From: Malania oleifera
Taxonomy: Eukaryota > Streptophyta > Magnoliopsida > Santalales > Ximeniaceae
Reading direction: 5' to 3'
Length of the DNA stretch: 64,000 nt
Assembly (NCBI RefSeq): GCF_029873635.1
Contig: NC_080422.1
Coordinates: 3,452,001 to 3,516,000 of the forward strand
Shown here: in pieces, positions 1-12,120 of the stretch
Layout: each line of letters begins with the position of its first letter
Numbering within the stretch: the stretch's first letter is position 1
The notes under the pieces: model-generated
The model's input: the letters and a program-made list of their open reading frames with translations, nothing else
Databases searched by the model: none
Told to the model about the DNA's origin: nothing
Position numbers and translations under genes: made by a program

Positions 1-1256
1 TCTGCAGTCGCCTGAAGTTTCATTGTCGACCTCTTGTTCTTCTCTCCTTCTCTGTTACTCTCTCATCTCATAATTTCTACTCTGAAATTTATGTATTAAA
101 AAACAACAAAAAAAAAAAAAACCACCGAAAGGCAGTTTCTGAACTTTTCAGAAATTACAGAGTAGAGACCATCCTGCAACGCTACCCACACCACCAAAAA
201 CAGAACCCCCCGAAACCATTCCCCTCAAAATTTCATTGCCCTCTGACTACTGGAGGAACCCCCATGAGCCGGCCAAACATACTCCAGCCACCGGCCTTCA
301 AGAATCCCTAGTGTCTTGTGTTTTTCTCATCACACCACCATCACCACTATGCTCCCCACCCCCTGATCAGTCACCTGAAGTTTCATCGTCAAAATCTTGC
401 TGCCGGAGACTCACACTCTTCTTCTTCTCTGTTACTCTCTCATCTCATAATTACTATTCTGAAATTTCAGTATTAAAAAAAACCCACCGAAAGGCAGTTT
501 CTGAATTTTTCAGAAATTCCAGTCGTGTCCCCAAATCTTGAACACTACTTTCTGGCGACCATCCTGCAACACCACCCACACTACCAAAAACAGAACCCCT
601 TGAGACCCTTCCCCTCAATTTCATCGTCCTCTGACCACTGGAAGAACCCTTACTCGCTGGCCAGGTATACTCCAGCCATCGGCCTTCAAGAATCCCTAGT
701 GTCTTGTGTTTTTCTCATCACACCTCCACCACCACCATGCTCCCCACCCACTGATCTGGAAAGGCAACCCTCCAACAAGCTCAACAAAGATGCAAGCTGC
801 TCCACCTTTCTATCATTTAGAGATCTGCAGAAATGGAAATCCCTCAAAAAATTGTTCCCATTAGTGGCTAATGAGGTTGTGGAGGATGTTTGGAGGAACA
901 AAGGGCGGGGAGTTGTGTTTAATTGTATTTTTGAAAGGCTTATGATTGAGTCACTTGGGAGTTCCTAGATGAGTTTTGTGGAGGAAAAAAGTTGTGGATT
1001 TAGGTGGAAGACTTGGACGAAGGGTTGTTGGTCTAATGCTTCCTTTACTCTTGGTTGTTAGGCAAGGAGTGTCGTATTTGTTTGTCTTGGTTGTTGACTG
1101 TTTGAGTAGATTGAGTAGGTTGATAGATAGGGCAGTTGGTAGAGGGTTTGTGAGTGGTATCGGGGTGGGTAGTGTGAGGGTCATAGTGTCTTATCAGTTT
1201 TCTGTTTGCACTGATCTGGAGTCGCCTGAAGTTTCATCGTCGAAATCTTGCTGCTA
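1..1256. repeat. Imperfect tandem duplication, about 360-390 bp unit
   Basis: Two long units, about 7-368 and 369-760, share the same order of blocks: a CCTGAAGTTTCAT start, a pyrimidine-rich stretch, an A-run, a CACCGAAAGGCAG block, a CCATCCTGCAAC block and a CTTCAAGAATCCCTAGTG block. A third partial copy of the unit start lies at about 1213-1256. Short frames of 60-150 codons span the units but match no family I recognise, and their reading frames are not consistently kept between units. I read this as a decayed tandem repeat and not as a gene. Confidence 0.7.
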
Positions 1257-1319
1257 GGACTTGTGAGCCAGGACTTGTGTAGGTCTGAGGAGAGTGGTGG
1301 GTTTGGGTGCTGGTTAGTT

Positions 1320-2520
1320 AATGTATAAGAGCAGTACTTCAGTGTGTATGTGGTTATGGTGTTTCACTTTGGAAGAAAATTCTTTATGGCGTATGGTTAT
1401 CAAAAGTAAGTTTGGTCTATTGGAAAATGGGTGGGATACTAATATTATAGCTAGAGCTACTCATGGAAGCCTATGGAAATTCATTTTTTTAGGTATTTAG
1501 TTTCTTAGGTAGGTATCTCCTTATTTTCTTGTATCACGTATCAAGTGAGAGATGGTTGTAGGGTTCGGTTTCGGAAGAGTCTCCGGATCCATCTCTGGAT
1601 AGGAGAATTCATGATGCTTAGGTTTTTAAGGATTTTAAATTTTGTAGAAATATTAATGATGGGGACATCAAGGAGCTTTCTTGTCTCCTAGATTCGCTGG
1701 ATTCTTTAGAATATTCTCATGTTGAGAACACAAGGATCTGATGTGTAATTCTGAGGTGTTTTCATGTAAAACACTTCTCTCATCTAAACCATTCTCTCCA
1801 TTCTTTTCCTCTTGCAAATTTACTATTCTCATATTAAAAAGGATATGAAAGTCTGGTGTTGGGTAATTCTGGGGTGTTTTCATGTAAATCATTTTGTTGC
1901 CATCGAAACCATTCTCTCCATTCTTTTCTTTTTGCTAATTCTGAGTGGAAAGGCTTTTATGCGGATTGCCATTCTTTACAGGGTTAACACTACACTAACA
2001 ATGTGTTGCAAGTTTGTAGGCCATACATGTCCCTTTCCCCTAATGTGGGGGTTGTGGTATCCAAATAGTGAGGATCATGTGCATTTATTTCTTCATTACT
2101 CTGTGGCTTGGTTTTTATGGAGTAAGATTTTCTGATTATTAGGTGAGTATTGGAATTTCCTCGAGTCTCTGCAAGATTTTTGGTTGGTTGATTTTGTTGC
2201 TAGGCAAAGTTTTTGTGTCAGTCTGCTGTTTATGCAGCTATTTGGATTATCTAGTTGGAGAGGAATGATTTGAATTTTTGTGCTTGTGCTTTGTCTATAG
2301 ACCTTATTTGGGATAGAATTGTTTTTCTGGCAATAGTTTGATAATGCAGCCTTCTTTGATATTCAGCAGGATTGGTTTGCCCTTTTAGATTAGTTTCTTT
2401 GGTTCTCTATTTGTGGTAGTTTTTTGTTTTTGAATATTTTGTAATACAAGGATTTCACATCCTTTTGTTATATTCTCCCTCTTTATTAATGAGTTTTTTT
2501 CCTTTCCTGTCAAAAACAAA
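1320..2520 (+). mobile_element. LINE (L1-type) 3' remnant, RT zinc-binding region
   Basis: Broken frames read like the C-terminal part of plant L1 reverse transcriptases. At about 1368-1490 there is an LWRMVIKSKFG...GW...GSLWKF stretch. At about 1985-2135 a zf-RVT-like segment includes EDHVHLFLHYSVAWFLWSKI, although its cysteines are largely lost. At about 2236-2340 there is AAIWII, a stop, then LERNDLNFCA...LIWDRI. Family knowledge places this order at the end of ORF2. An apparent 3' end lies near 2500-2520. Stops and frameshifts throughout show that the element is dead. No upstream endonuclease or RT core is visible. Confidence 0.75.
1743..1940. repeat. Direct duplication of about 75 bp inside the LINE remnant
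   Basis: The segment starting GTAATTCTGAGGTGTTTTCA at 1743 recurs at about 1864 as GTAATTCTGGGGTGTTTTCA. Both copies continue into AACCATTCTCTCCATTCTTTTC. The offset is about 121 bp. This local duplication adds to the disruption of the LINE frame. Confidence 0.7.
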
Positions 2521-3490
2521 GTCGATGATGGGGAGGGAATCTGTTTTTAAGAGGATCATTGTGTTGGAGATGCTCATTTGGTGCAATCTTTGGTTTCTTC
2601 TTAACTCAAGGGGGTCTGCTGTATTGGAGTCTTCATTTTGTGATGAACCTGATTGATAATCCTGCTGATGAATGCCCTTGATTCTTTTTGTAATCTTTGG
2701 CGAGGGACAAAAGAAGTTGGGGTTTGGATCACTCATGTGCTTAGCGTTAATCCTATCCTTTTACATTGCTTTATTTGGAAACCAAGAGCTTATTTAGTTG
2801 TGGAAAGTAATTTTATATCTTTTTTGTTTTCTAAATAGTTACAAAATGGCTGCTTTCTAGTTTTCTGGCATCTATAACATATATTATAGTTGGGTTTTGC
2901 TTCCTTGAAGGACTGCCATGTGGCGGCTTGTGTTCATTCACTTGATTCAGGCAGATTTGGGGTGAGTAGTCTGGAGCTTGGGTTTGGTTTGCTTGCAGCC
3001 AACTATCCTGTACTGTTTGACGGTGTGGTCTGTGCTTCTATGTGGGTGTGGGAAGCTGTTGTCAGAGATTGCAGGAGGATGGGGGTGGGTGCTTGGGGGA
3101 GGGGGGAGTATGGGGACATGCAGGGGAGATGCTGTTTACTATTGTGGTAAATTTAATTAATTAAGAAATTATTTTTACAATTTAATTAAATTAGTTTAAT
3201 TTGTTATGGCATATAAACTAAAATGCAAAATATAGTAAATCTTGATTTTAGTTTTATATTAATGTAGTATTAACATAATTTAAAATGAAAGATGGTAAAT
3301 AAGTAAATTAATTTTTTTTTTTATCTTAAACTTCATAGATTTTCAATACATGCGTGTTCTAGCAGACTACTTTTGGATTTAGTCTGCAGTTTTGCTTGTG
3401 GTTAATAGAGGATTATCCCATGATTTTAAAAGCCGGGCCATTGTAATCTTATCTTCTTCTTCTTCTTCTTTTTGTGTCTCCACTTTCCAG
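2521..3490. other. No gene recognised; 5' flank or intron of the ORMDL gene
   Basis: Frames of 60-86 codons at 2465-3160 match nothing I recognise. From about 3150 to 3340 the sequence becomes very AT-rich, and it ends in a pyrimidine tract and TTTCCAG acceptor at 3484-3490. If the ORMDL gene is intact, this stretch and the LINE remnant lie in its first intron. Confidence 0.5.
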
Positions 3491-6400
3491 ATTACTTACC
3501 ATTTCTTTCACTGGAAGAAGGGAACACCATTTGCTGAGGATCAGGGTATCTACAATGGGTTGACTTGGTGGGAGCAAGTAGACAGTGGCAAGCAGCTTAC
3601 TCACAATAGGAAGTTTCTAACTGTTGTGCCTGTTGTCCTGTAAGTAGTTTTTTATCATAAAAGCCTTTTAATGGAGACTTAAATTGTCCACAAAGGAAAT
3701 CGTTTTTATAGCATGAATATGCAGAAGTATTTTTCTGCTGAAAAGTGCAGTTAGGTTTTTATAGCGTCATTGGATTTTCTGTGTGACTATATTCTGAATG
3801 GTGATTTTGAATGTTTTTTGTGTGTATGCTGCACACAAACCTGTTCAATGGTGATTCATAGCTTTGGTGTTCTAAAACTCCCACAAAGCTCGTTTAGGGA
3901 ATTTCAGCTCATGATTAGTCTTTAGAAAAATGCTTTAATTTTGCAAATTTGAAAACTTGAGTGCCTTGAATGATTGCTCATGAGGTCCCCAGGAGTTTAA
4001 GATTGTCATATAGAAAAAAAGTTATTTCCACTAATTGAAACTCAGAAATTGTAAGTTTCTTTCCCTTATTTCTTCAATTTCTGTTTAAATAAAGCATTTT
4101 TGTGAATTTTGTTCCCACATATTGAGGATTCTGAAAGCCTAGCAGGCTTTTATTTTCCTTTAAGGCAGTATTGTATTGCTACTTCCAGGGAAAGTACACC
4201 CAGTACACAAACCTGTTTAAATAAAGCATTCTGTCAATTTTATTGTATTGTTTTAGAAACTTTTCCACAAAAAGGAGGGAAACAAGATTGAATAAATTCT
4301 TTAGGTGTTCAAGCTGGAGGAAAATGCTCTCTTTTAGATATTTACGGAAAATCTAGAAGATAATCTGGCATTTTGCCCAATTATCCCTTATTTTATTTAT
4401 TTATTTTTAATTAGTACCTCTCTCAACTTTTATTTTTCAAGTACCTGAATATTGTAAGCAAAGCAGCATGAACCAGAAGGCAATTGAGAGCCATCATAAA
4501 GAAATGCAGTTATTCATGATCTTTTCAAGAGCCATTTTTTTGTCTGGAGTTTAGTAGATAATTGTCATTGCTTTTATTCTTTATCTAGTTGGTGATGTTA
4601 ACTATTTTTCTTCCCCCTAAGGCTAGCTATCAAATGATTATTATGGCTATTGTGTGAGTTATTTACTTCTGTACAAAAGTTTGTTGCACCATTTTTAGTT
4701 TGCTGTTTCTGATTTTCTAAAGCTTCATTACTTTGTGATTTTTTTTTTTTCTTGAAATGATGTTTTTGACTTTGAGTGATCATTATAAAGTACAACCTGC
4801 ATTTAAATGATTATTGGGTGCATGTGTCATTTTTGACTCATTGCTTATGTTAGTGCCCCTGACATACTCATTATGTGTGCACACCATTCGATTATTGTTG
4901 TATTTTTAAAGTCAAATTTGAACTGAGCTGTTCCAAACATTCTTCACCCACCCCTCTTTTGTGTGTGTGTGTTCATTAGAGTTGATGAATGTTCTTCCAA
5001 AGATGCTCTGAGCTGACAGTGAGGTCATGTGATGAGGGAGGACTGTTTTGCCTCCTTTTAAACAAGCATTATGGAAGGCGCATATTTAAAAAAGTAGGGA
5101 TTTTACATTGGTTGGCGGTATTAGTTTACTGATGTGATTTTTAATTCCTTTGGGCCTATTTTATAATTTTTATTGTTCTCAGGGTATTTGGTTTTTTTTT
5201 TTTCTTTAGTTGCCTATAAATATAGGCTTTATGATGTGCAAGGATAATCAGTTTTTGGATGATAAATGGAGTCTCATGTTACTCTCTCCATCTCCCTCAC
5301 GTCTGAATCTCCCTTCATTTCACGCATCTTCTTTCTTTTTCCTCTTTTCTCTTTGTATTCTCTTTGTATTCTCCTCTCTCTCTCTGTTGCTGTCCTACAT
5401 CATCATGCTATCACTTTTTTCCCCATTTCTTTCTTGTCAACTTGTAGAAGCTTTGGATAAGTTCAGTCAGTTGGGACTTTCTTGTCTGGCATCTACTTTT
5501 ACTTCTATTTTTTAGCTGAGCTTTCCGTACCCGACTTCATTTACTCGGCAATGCATGCATCTCTGGGTAACCAGGGCTGTCTATTAATATTTGATCTTCC
5601 TTTATCTATCAAAAAATAAATATACTTTTTCTTTCTTTATTTTTTCTTTTTTTGTAATAGTAATAATCATTATCTGATAATTATATTATCGTGACATTTG
5701 GTGTTTCTGGATTGGTTGGCATCAGCGAGTTGACTTTCCTGTCTGCAGATAGGTTATTTTTGCTTTCTATGATGCTTTGTTCCATTCTTCAAGTTGCCAG
5801 AGAGTATTTCCCTCCCTAAAACAATTCCAAGTAGTTTTTTATTTCCCCTATTCTCCACGCTAGCTAGTAGTGTGACGATGTATCATTTTTCCCATATGAC
5901 AACAAAATCACCAGAAATTAAATGGGGCTTTAGTGATGCTTGGGAATAATTCTTTGAATATTCTGCAATTCAGGTGTTCACATTATTTTACACTACGTTT
6001 GGAATGCAAATGATGAAAATAAATGAGTTCCTAAGTGGAGTTGAGTTCCAAATGAATTTTATTTGTTTGGCATGATACACTTTAAATTGTGGAATTCAAT
6101 TGAACCCCCGTGTCTGGGACATGATTTATTAGCAAAATTATCCTCTAGTCTCCATTTTGTCGAATTCATTTGCACATGTTATAAATTTTGATTAGGTTTA
6201 CGATAACTTGAATGCATGGCTCGTTAGTTAGGATTTCAACTCCATGATTTGATGTACATCGAAACAGAAAAAACTGTGGATTTCTAAATTAATTATACAA
6301 ATTTTGCATTACCAGTCTTAAACAGTAATGCTTTTGCCCTAATTTAACAAGAACCATCCCTTTCCCTTACCCTCTCTTATGGCAGGTACTTGATAGCTTC

Positions 6401-6524
6401 ACACACCACTGACTACCGACACCCAATGCTCTTCTTCAACACACTGGCAGTTTTTGTGTTGGTGGTTGCCAAGTTCCCAAACATGCACAAGGTTCGTATT
6501 TTCGGCATCAATGCAGATCAGTGA
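3491..6524 (+). CDS. ORMDL: ORM1-like (ORMDL) protein, 3' two exons only
   Basis: Exon A is 3491-3639 and exon B is 6386-6524, ending in TGA at 6522. Acceptors are TTTCCAG and TTATGGCAG and the donor is GTAAGT. The join is phase 2 and gives 95 residues. The product starts ITYHFFHWKKGTPFAEDQ, includes LTWWEQVDSGKQLT and FLTVVPVVL, and ends KVRIFGINADQ, the highly conserved ORMDL C-terminal two thirds. ORMDL proteins are ER membrane proteins that bind and restrain serine palmitoyltransferase, the first enzyme of sphingolipid synthesis. Plant family members have about 157 residues, so about 62 N-terminal residues with the first membrane segment are missing. I searched 1-3490 for that exon and did not find it. 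It lies either upstream of the window beyond a long intron or is lost. Both exons are free of stops and use good splice sites, which favours a working gene. The 2.75-kb intron between them holds no recognisable gene. Confidence 0.9.
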
Positions 6525-8146
6525 TAGGACAAAAAACGCAAGCCAGGTTTGCTCCCATTGCCAGATTTAATCTTTCTGGCAAATATTGTACAGATTTTGA
6601 GTGAATATCTTACAGATTGCTCTCCCCATTACCTACTCCCAAAGACATTTTCTTTTTATTCACTCTTTGTATGAATTTGTTTAGTGAATTTTGGTGCATT
6701 CCCTTTTTCATGGGTTAAACTGAGGATCCCATTTCTATAAAAATCTCATTATGAATGAACTTTTGTGCATGCTAGTTAGGTGAAATCAATTGACATGGTG
6801 GGGTTTACCCAAAATTTTGTTTTTGTTTTTTTTTTTTTCAAAAATGAGATTGTGAGTTGAAGTTGGAATCCAAAGACTAGGTTGTGTTTGGACACCTTTC
6901 AATTGGAAAAAGGGAAGACGAACTTTGACAACAGCCATTAATTACAACTATAACACCAAACAAAATCTTACCCTAGTTGTGAGGCTTGTTTCTCAATGGG
7001 ATTGGATTGAAGGTGAAGGTGAAGGTGAAGACGAGGGGTAGGTTGAAAGAGAGTAGCAGTAGTAGTAGTAGTAGTTGTTGTAGTAAAGAAGTAATATTGC
7101 TTTTGAAGAAAGGTGAATATTTGACATGCCAAAGGAAACTGAATTGGCCATAACCATTAACAATGCTGCCATGCTCCATTCACCGACTGCTGACATGCTA
7201 CCATTTCTTCTTCTCCCTTTTCCCATTTTCTTCTTTAAAAAGTAGGCTCATAATTAAAAGCCTTAGGAGATGTTTTCCCATAAATAGAAAAATATAAAAT
7301 AAAATAAAGAGACTAGGGGGACTGTGCCCAATTGTCAACTACAAACATCTATTATCATTCAATATGAAAACGACATATTTTTTTAATGCAAAATTGCTAA
7401 CTTGAGTGGCTATGTTTGTTGATATGTTGCCGACGTAATAACATGACATTTTATACTATTGAATCTTAGGTAAACAGACCATATGTTACAAATATTTCTC
7501 AAATTTAAAAACGATGATCTCATAATTATATAATATTTATATTATTATTTTTTTACATTTTTTTACCAAATTTTAATAAATATCAATCTATTTTTTTACC
7601 ATTTATTATTATTATTATTATTATTATAACCAAAAAATGGTGGGTGTATCAATGTGGCAACCCCTATTTATTGGGAAATGAATGCTAAAGTAGGCTTAGA
7701 TGGAGCTTGGGTCTTTTCTTAAGTTAGAATGAGGACCACGACCACTACCTCCAAAGGGGCATGAGTCAAGCACTCTACCCCCTGTCAACATCAATGATAC
7801 TAAGCCGAAGACTTTAAGATCAAGGGTCATAACCTAAAATCTAGTTAAGCAACCAGCCCAACCCCCCTAAATTCAAACTTCATGATCTCCCATTTTCGTC
7901 TTTTGATTTTGTTTTTGTTTTTCTTTTTTCTTTTTTTATTTTTTATTTATTTATTTTTTGAGTCAAAAAATTTTCCGAACAAATTTTTTGTTTGGAAGGA
8001 GACATCTCGATCGTTAGAATTTGGACTTTTATATTGCAAGTCTTAATTTCGAATTTTTAAATAGGATAGAATGGTAGACCCATTCTGGGGTCTGAAGAAT
8101 GGGTGGACTGCAATAAGATCTATAGTATGCAATCTTACCTTACTTG
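6525..8146. other. ORMDL 3' UTR and intergenic DNA, no gene
   Basis: The first 100-200 bp after the ORMDL stop are the likely 3' UTR. A GAAGGT repeat lies near 7011-7030, GTAGTA repeats near 7054-7083, and ATT repeats near 7605-7625. Open frames on the minus strand at 6973-7226 come from these simple repeats. No coding region is supported. Confidence 0.5.
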
Positions 8147-8760
8147 TTTTACAAGAAACTATTTTCACGTCTCGATCCCATGTCACAATCCCACTTCATA
8201 TGTGTATTACTAGGAAGATCTTAGGCTTCTATGAAGGGTTTAGGCTCCAACTATGTGAGATGTATTTTATAGGACAAATTCATGAGGTCATTGGGTCAAA
8301 GCGGACAATTTCTCCCCAGCGTTAGATCCAAGACTGTTACATTTAGTATCAGAGCCTCCTTGGGGGTACTATTATGTGAATGAATCTTACATAGAGGTGT
8401 AAACCACTTTGATGAGGACATCAAAGATTGGACGAGAGAATTTGTCACGGTCTCACATCGGATGCGTACTAGGGAGATCATGCTAACAATGATGTAAAAA
8501 ATCGGACGGGAGAGCCTTCACGAACTCATATTATATGTATTCTAAGGAAAATCATACTGATAAGAACATCAAAGATTGGATGAGAGATCTTGTCATGGTC
8601 CCACATCAGATGTGTACTGGGGAGATTTTGGACTTATAAGGAGGGTTTTGGTTCCAACTATGTGAGATGCCTTTTTGTAGGACAAACATGTGCGGTCAGT
8701 GGATCAAAGCGGACAATACCTCACCAGAGTTGGACCTAGGACAAACATGTGCGGTCACTC
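8147..8760 (+). mobile_element. TRIM-like non-autonomous LTR element (candidate)
   Basis: Two related segments, about 8165-8340 and 8595-8750, share in order a TCCCA-CAT-GATGTGTA-T block, a CCAACTATGTGAGATG block, a TAGGACAAA-CAT block and a TCAAAGCGGACAAT block. Directly after the first copy lies TTAGTATCAGAGCC (about 8346), which differs by one base from the TGGTATCAGAGCC primer-binding site used by plant LTR elements. The total size and lack of coding sequence fit a TRIM. The ends are not sharp and I found no target-site duplication. Confidence 0.5.
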
Positions 8761-10386
8761 TAATGTGCTTCAATGGATCCAAAAAAAAAAAAAAAACTCT
8801 CAATTATATTGTTCTGTTAACTTTTGTTTTTTGTTTTTTTTTAACATCATTAACACTACTAAGAAATCACATAACATAAATACGCTTAAGAGATCAATTT
8901 CCATTCCAAAAGCAAGTTTAAATATTTTAGCACATATTCTGCAAGTGTGTTAGGCTTGAAAGCATGACCTAAGCGTATAAAAGCACACACTAATCTTATG
9001 CTTAAAATTATTATCTATAAAAATGAGAAGTACAAAATTCTAACTTCAAACCATTAGGTAGGCAAAATAGACCCAACTTAAAAACTTAATACAACTAAAC
9101 ACAAGCACAACGTTTATGTAATTCGTTAATGTGTATAAAGATTATATATGAAGCATAAATAGGTTGCAAGTAGGAGCTGTCAAATGGATTAAATAACTCG
9201 AGATCAGACAGTGCATTTCTTTTTCATTTTTTTTAATTGGAGATTTGACTTAGATAACAAAATGAGAAATAACACGTCTCCTATCCCACATTCATTATCA
9301 TGTCCCGACCAATATTAAGACCTAAGAGTTAAAATATAGAGATGCCCTAATTGTTAGATTGTCATCTAATGGATAGTTACAAATAATTCTTTAGCATATT
9401 ATAGTCTCTAAGAATTTATTTGTTTCAATGGTTAAGGTTTACTTTGTTGTATAAAAGAAGCCCTCAAAATATTTTATTCCACATCAAATGTTTTGAAGGA
9501 ACTGGGATTGGTTAGATAAGTTTCATCCCACAAGTTAAAATTGAATTTGGAGGAAAATTAAGTGGAATCAAATAATTAAATATAAATACATGAACACCTA
9601 GAGCATAAGACTTGTGTGTGTAAAATTAAGATCTTATATTTTAAATTAACTTTTAAATTTATTAATTAAAATATAGACAGTATGACTGTTAAAAAATATC
9701 TACTAACTGCCATAAATTAAGCTTAAAATTTGAATACAACAGTCATATTCATTTATTTGAAGATGATTAATTAATTACTCTATGAACAATGGTGTACACA
9801 TGGTATTATTAACAACTCTTCATATACTAAATAAGAGGTCTTTATGGCAAAGTTTATTATCAAACAAAATTTTAGTTTTTTCTCTTCTTTGATCTTTTAT
9901 TTCTTTCATAGTTAAATGTACTATTTATAAAAAAAATTTGCAAAAAAAATCTTCACGTTCGTCGCCAGTAAACTTTTTCTAGTTCATTGTATCTTATAGA
10001 TGATGCTACTTAGAGTGCACTTTTAGAAAAATATAAACCAATAGAAATTGCGATATATCGTTATCAAGAGAAATTTTAGTTCGAGAGCAACTGCAAAGAA
10101 TGGAAAGAAAAAATTGCATATTTTTCCAATTTGCAAAGGTGTGACGAAAATAATAGCAAAGAAATTGAGCTAGCTTACAAATAAGGTTGACCACACATAT
10201 AGGTATAAGGATCAATTCGCTCATTTACTGTATATACGGGCTAATGTCTATTTTTAGACAGTGTGATTCTACTAGTGTATTATACTGAAAATGAGGTAAG
10301 GGCTCTCTTCCTAATCTTGTGGCCCATAGACACCCTTTAAATTACTTTTAATAATATTTAACATAAAAAAAAAAAAAGAAAACCTA
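8761..10386. other. AT-rich intergenic DNA, no gene
   Basis: Only short frames rich in Lys, Ile and Asn occur. There are poly-A and poly-T runs (for example at about 8776) and no recognisable domain, RNA or terminal repeat. Confidence 0.5.
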
Positions 10387-10389
10387 TTC

Positions 10390-10416
10390 CCTCTCTCTCT
10401 CTCTCTCTCTCTCTCT
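10390..10416. repeat. (CT)n microsatellite
   Basis: An uninterrupted CT dinucleotide run of about 27 bp. Confidence 0.95.
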
Positions 10417-10755
10417 AGATTGATACTATTCAAAGTATGGGGAAAATATGGAGGGAGGAGATTCAAAATTATACCTCAGAGTTTAGAGGGTCCATGCATC
10501 AATCAAGGCAAATGACTTAATGACCAAATTACCCTCTCCGGCCATTTCCATCCATCCTCGTGTTTATGTATGGTATGGAGCATTGGGTTTTGGGCCATAG
10601 CTAGGGATGGGTATGTACCACTGCATGTAACATGTTTGGTGGGTAATTTTCTCGCCTCCCAAACACCCTAGCCCTAGCTACTCATAAAGTGGACACATAA
10701 AATAATCTACTCTGTTTTAAATTAGGCCAAAATTCGGCAAGAAAAAGACCCCCAT

Positions 10756-10756
10756 G

Positions 10757-10788
<32 letters not shown>
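10756..10788. repeat. (AC)n(AT)n compound microsatellite
   Basis: About eleven AC units pass directly into AT units. Confidence 0.95.
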
Positions 10789-10789
<1 letters not shown>

Positions 10790-10971
10790 AAAGGAAAAAT
10801 CAATTTGCCAAGTGATCATGCACAGTGAGTGGGTTACAGGCTAACAGCAAACAACAAAAGAGAAAATATTAAACAAATGGGGGGTGTAGATCTGGATGGA
10901 TGGAGACTCAGACTCAGTTTACTTAGAGTTCCAACTCAGACTGAGTCAGAGGGGCTGTGACTCAGTACCCC

Positions 10972-10990
10972 GGGGGGGGGGGGGGGGGGG
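10972..10990 (+). repeat. G19 homopolymer
   Basis: Nineteen consecutive G. It could form a G-quadruplex and is prone to length error in assembly. The overlapping glycine-rich frames (10896-11247) come from this run and I do not call them genes. Confidence 0.95.
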
Positions 10991-12120
10991 ATTATTATTC
11001 CACAGCACACTTGCCGAGGGGAATGTTTGTGGGTCCAAGGGGAAAGACCAAAGAGAGAGGGGCATGTCAGATCTTTTCTGCAAATTTTTCAATTAATCGC
11101 AGAAAAAATATGGAGCTGGGCATGCAATGCATTGATCATTCCTTTCAAAACAAAAATAATAAAGAGAAATTTAAGTTTTGGGTAATGCGAGTAGTAGTAG
11201 GAGGAGGGAGAGGAAGAGGAAGAGGAGTCATCTTTGATTATGGTTGACTCCTCTTTTGGTCAGTTTCTTTTTCGCAGTGGCATGTGGAAGAGACCAGAGG
11301 ATTGCTCATACCTGCAGGCTTCAACAGTGTAAAAAATCTTCAATAGTACTTCTGATGTCTCTGTAGCTTCATGGGCATGCTTTAATGGCTGCAAGAAATG
11401 TGTAGAACTGCAGATTGTTTGCATGGAATTAGGTATATAAATAATGAACCAGAGACATTTTCAATTTCACCCATAAAGCTGAAAGCTAGCTAGCTGCTTA
11501 CAAAATAAACGCAGATTTTTACAATATTATTGTGTTTTGAAGCATTAATAAGCCAAGCAATGATGGATATGCCAAGTGAGAGTGGGTTGCCAGCCTGCTC
11601 TCTTTCTTTCAATTCCCCCCTTTTTTGGTACTAAAGGAGGAAATTAATTAAACAACAGTACACCAAATCAAACAAAGGGCATGGAGCAAACCCTTAGCTT
11701 CAAATCTACTCGCTGCCCTTCAAAAATCTGGGCTTCTTCAGTTTTCTCGGATGAGTGATGAGTGATAGAGTGATGATCTCTCTTCTTTTTCTTTTTCTTC
11801 TATTCTTGGGTATTGCAGAACTGTCCCAAATATGTCATGAAGCCACCCTAAAATAAGCTTCCAATTCCCACCGCACCAAATGGTAAAGTGAAGATAAAAA
11901 GAAATTGAGTAAAGGAGATATATAGCTAGAGTTGAAAGAGAGAGAGAGCTGGATAGAAACCCATGTATCCTATTTGTTAGCTCTGAAGAAATCCAAACAA
12001 AGTCACCCACCACCATGAAAATTTTCAACAAAAAAAAAAACCCCAAAGGGAAAATCAAAGAAAAGAAAAGAAAAAAAAAAACCAGATTAATTGCTTTCCT
12101 TTTTCATCTCCTTTAATTAA
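10991..12120. other. Region downstream of the Dof gene, no separate gene
   Basis: This stretch holds the 3' UTR and downstream flank of the minus-strand Dof gene. Purine-rich runs (about 11200-11225, 11937-11950 and 12050-12080) would be read as pyrimidine runs in the transcript. The 106-codon minus frame at 11738-12058 is low-complexity and has no recognised domain. I could not fix the poly(A) site. Confidence 0.45.

Noticed and set aside
5210-5515. 101-codon plus frame in the ORMDL intron
   Set aside because: Ser/Phe/Leu-rich translation of a pyrimidine-rich intron stretch; no domain.
10896-11247. Glycine-rich small proteins
   Set aside because: Produced by the G19 run and GGA repeats; no homologous motif, and length depends on the homopolymer.
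11738-12058. 106-codon minus frame next to the Dof gene
   Set aside because: Low-complexity, overlaps the likely Dof 3' UTR, no domain.
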